Notes under the pieces: model-generated
Databases searched by the model: none
What the model saw: only the letters and a program-made list of their open reading frames with translations
What the model was told of the DNA's origin: nothing
Shown here: positions 4,293 through 5,287 of the stretch, in pieces
How positions within the stretch are numbered: the first letter of the stretch is position 1
Layout of the letters: each line of letters begins with the position of its first letter
Program-made: the position numbers and the translations under genes
Assembly (NCBI GenBank): GCA_036387315.1
Contig: DASVTY010000049.1
Span: 1 to 5,287, forward strand
Length of the DNA stretch: 5,287 nucleotides
DNA from: JALZCH01 sp036387315
GTDB taxonomy: Bacteria; Acidobacteriota; Blastocatellia; Pyrinomonadales; Pyrinomonadaceae
Reading direction: 5' to 3'

Positions 4293-5287
4293 TCATTTTA
4301 TTACTTCGGCGCATTTGCCACTTATGCTGAGGCTGTCTTTATACAAATTGTAAGCCAGAGCAATCCATAAAATCAGCGCCGTATAAAAATCAACTCCCAG
4401 CACCAGAAACAGTCTTTGAAAGGAGCGTCCGGGGACTAGCGGCAAGAGGCAGGTCACCGTTAAAATCAAGCCGAAAGCCAGAATATTAAACTTTGATTTA
4501 TTGCGAAAAACAGCGTGTATAAACGGGATGAGCGGAAAAAACAGAGCTAAAAAATAATATCCGTTCGAGCGCGGCGCAATCAGCAGGCTCAAGCAAATCA
4601 TCAAACCAAATTCGTGGTAGGCGAAAGAATCGAAACGATTCGGCATTTTTGCAGACAGATTATCTTTTGAGTCAATTAATTTTTCAGTGTTTTGGTTTGA
4701 AAACCGAATTCTGTTCCTTAGTTTCGAGCTAAACCAAATTAGGAACAATGTTCCAGCCGACATTGCGAGAATCGAAATTCTCCAAATCCAATCAGCTTGA
4801 TTTTTAGATATGGAAATCACGTTGATGTTTTGGTAATCAGGATCGAAAGTTCTTTTTGTATAATCAACTCCGACCAAATAACGCTGAAGCTGTCCTTTGA
4901 GCGAAAGATTAAGCGGTCCGTTAATCTCGTGAAATTCGTTGTTAACCAGAACGTGATTATACCAATCGTTCAACAGCTTAAAATTTAAATCCGCGCCAAA
5001 ATAAAATGCCGGGAGCAAATTAAAAACGACGACCAAAACAACAGTCGCGGATAAGAACAACCATTGTTTTTTGAGCGCGAAATAAGGCAAAGTCAAAACC
5101 GGAACAATCTTAATAGTGATAGCCAGAGCCATTAGCGAAGCGGCAAGTAATTTCTTTTGTTTGAGAAGGAAATAAAATGCGCCGAAAATCAGACAGAGTA
5201 TTAGAAGATGTACGTTTAGGTTTCTAATTAAAGGAAAAAAGAGCTTTGCGCAAACCAGAAAAGATAGAAATAAAATAAGATAAATAT
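4293..5287 (-). CDS. GT87/DUF2029-like polytopic glycosyltransferase, 5' end outside window
   Basis: The frame is open to the right edge (330 residues in the window, first full codon at 5285-5283). The ATG at 5132 is internal, because the sequence before it continues the same membrane domain. Numbering in-window residues, hydrophobic helices lie near 1-20, 25-41, 46-70, 75-97, 168-187, 226-238, 243-259, 267-285 and 298-314. GT87-like marks are N-x-N in RNLNVHLLIL (21-30), the Lys59-x-x-Pro62 motif in a helix, a large loop (98-167) with NLSLKGQLQRYL (126-137), and LIAPRSNGYYF (235-245), the counterpart of the P-x-S-x-x-x-Y region. Family members (GT-C fold) move sugars from polyprenyl-phosphate donors to glycolipid or glycan acceptors across the membrane. 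The first periplasmic loop, with the expected catalytic Asp, is outside the window, so activity cannot be judged. Family assignment is by general pattern. The gene is notably A+T-rich compared with its neighbours. Confidence 0.7.
   Translation of the reverse strand, partial: IYLILFLSFLVCAKLFFPLIRNLNVHLLILCLIFGAFYFLLKQKKLLAASLMALAITIKIVPVLTLPYFALKKQWLFLSATVVLVVVFNLLPAFYFGADLNFKLLNDWYNHVLVNNEFHEINGPLNLSLKGQLQRYLVGVDYTKRTFDPDYQNINVISISKNQADWIWRISILAMSAGTLFLIWFSSKLRNRIRFSNQNTEKLIDSKDNLSAKMPNRFDSFAYHEFGLMICLSLLIAPRSNGYYFLALFFPLIPFIHAVFRNKSKFNILAFGLILTVTCLLPLVPGRSFQRLFLVLGVDFYTALILWIALAYNLYKDSLSISGKCAEVIK

Overview
The window is ordinary bacterial chromosomal DNA. It holds eight protein-coding genes, two of them cut by the window edges, packed tightly into two convergent same-strand blocks. 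I see no RNA genes, insertion sequences, CRISPR arrays or phage genes. Base composition is intermediate (sampled lines run from about 52-55% G+C in the metabolic genes to about 33-35% in the right-hand membrane gene). A cyanophycinase, crotonase paralogs, a stand-alone B12-binding mutase subunit, mostly weak Shine-Dalgarno signals and a GT87-type membrane glycosyltransferase would fit an Acidobacteriota-like heterotroph (Blastocatellia type). That taxonomic guess is inference, not something the sequence proves.

Left block, + strand (1-2044). First comes the 3' part of a cyanophycinase (release of beta-Asp-Arg dipeptide from the storage polymer cyanophycin). After 51 nt follows a complete enoyl-CoA hydratase/isomerase-family protein of the LiuC-like type. 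After a further 12 nt, behind the only textbook ribosome binding site in the window, lies a small single-pass membrane protein with an extreme Ser/Asp-rich C-terminal tail and no recognised family.

Right block, - strand (5287 down to 2061), in order of transcription: a 5'-truncated multispanning GT87/DUF2029-like glycosyltransferase; a 91-nt gap; a secreted protein resembling the DUF3298/RsiV C-terminal fold; a stand-alone methylmalonyl-CoA mutase-type cobalamin-binding subunit; a small cupin (1 nt gap); and a short, C-terminally truncated crotonase that lacks both canonical catalytic glutamates (13 nt gap). The last four genes are separated by 12, 1 and 13 nt and probably form one operon. 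The two blocks meet tail to tail across only 16 nt.

Functionally, the B12 subunit and the two crotonases point to acyl-CoA metabolism (propionate, branched-chain amino acids or fatty acids), and the cyanophycinase to nitrogen and carbon storage. No complete pathway lies in the window. The mutase catalytic subunit and cyanophycin synthetase, if present, are elsewhere. The least explained items are the Ser/Asp-tailed membrane protein and the degenerate short crotonase coupled to the B12-subunit/cupin pair.
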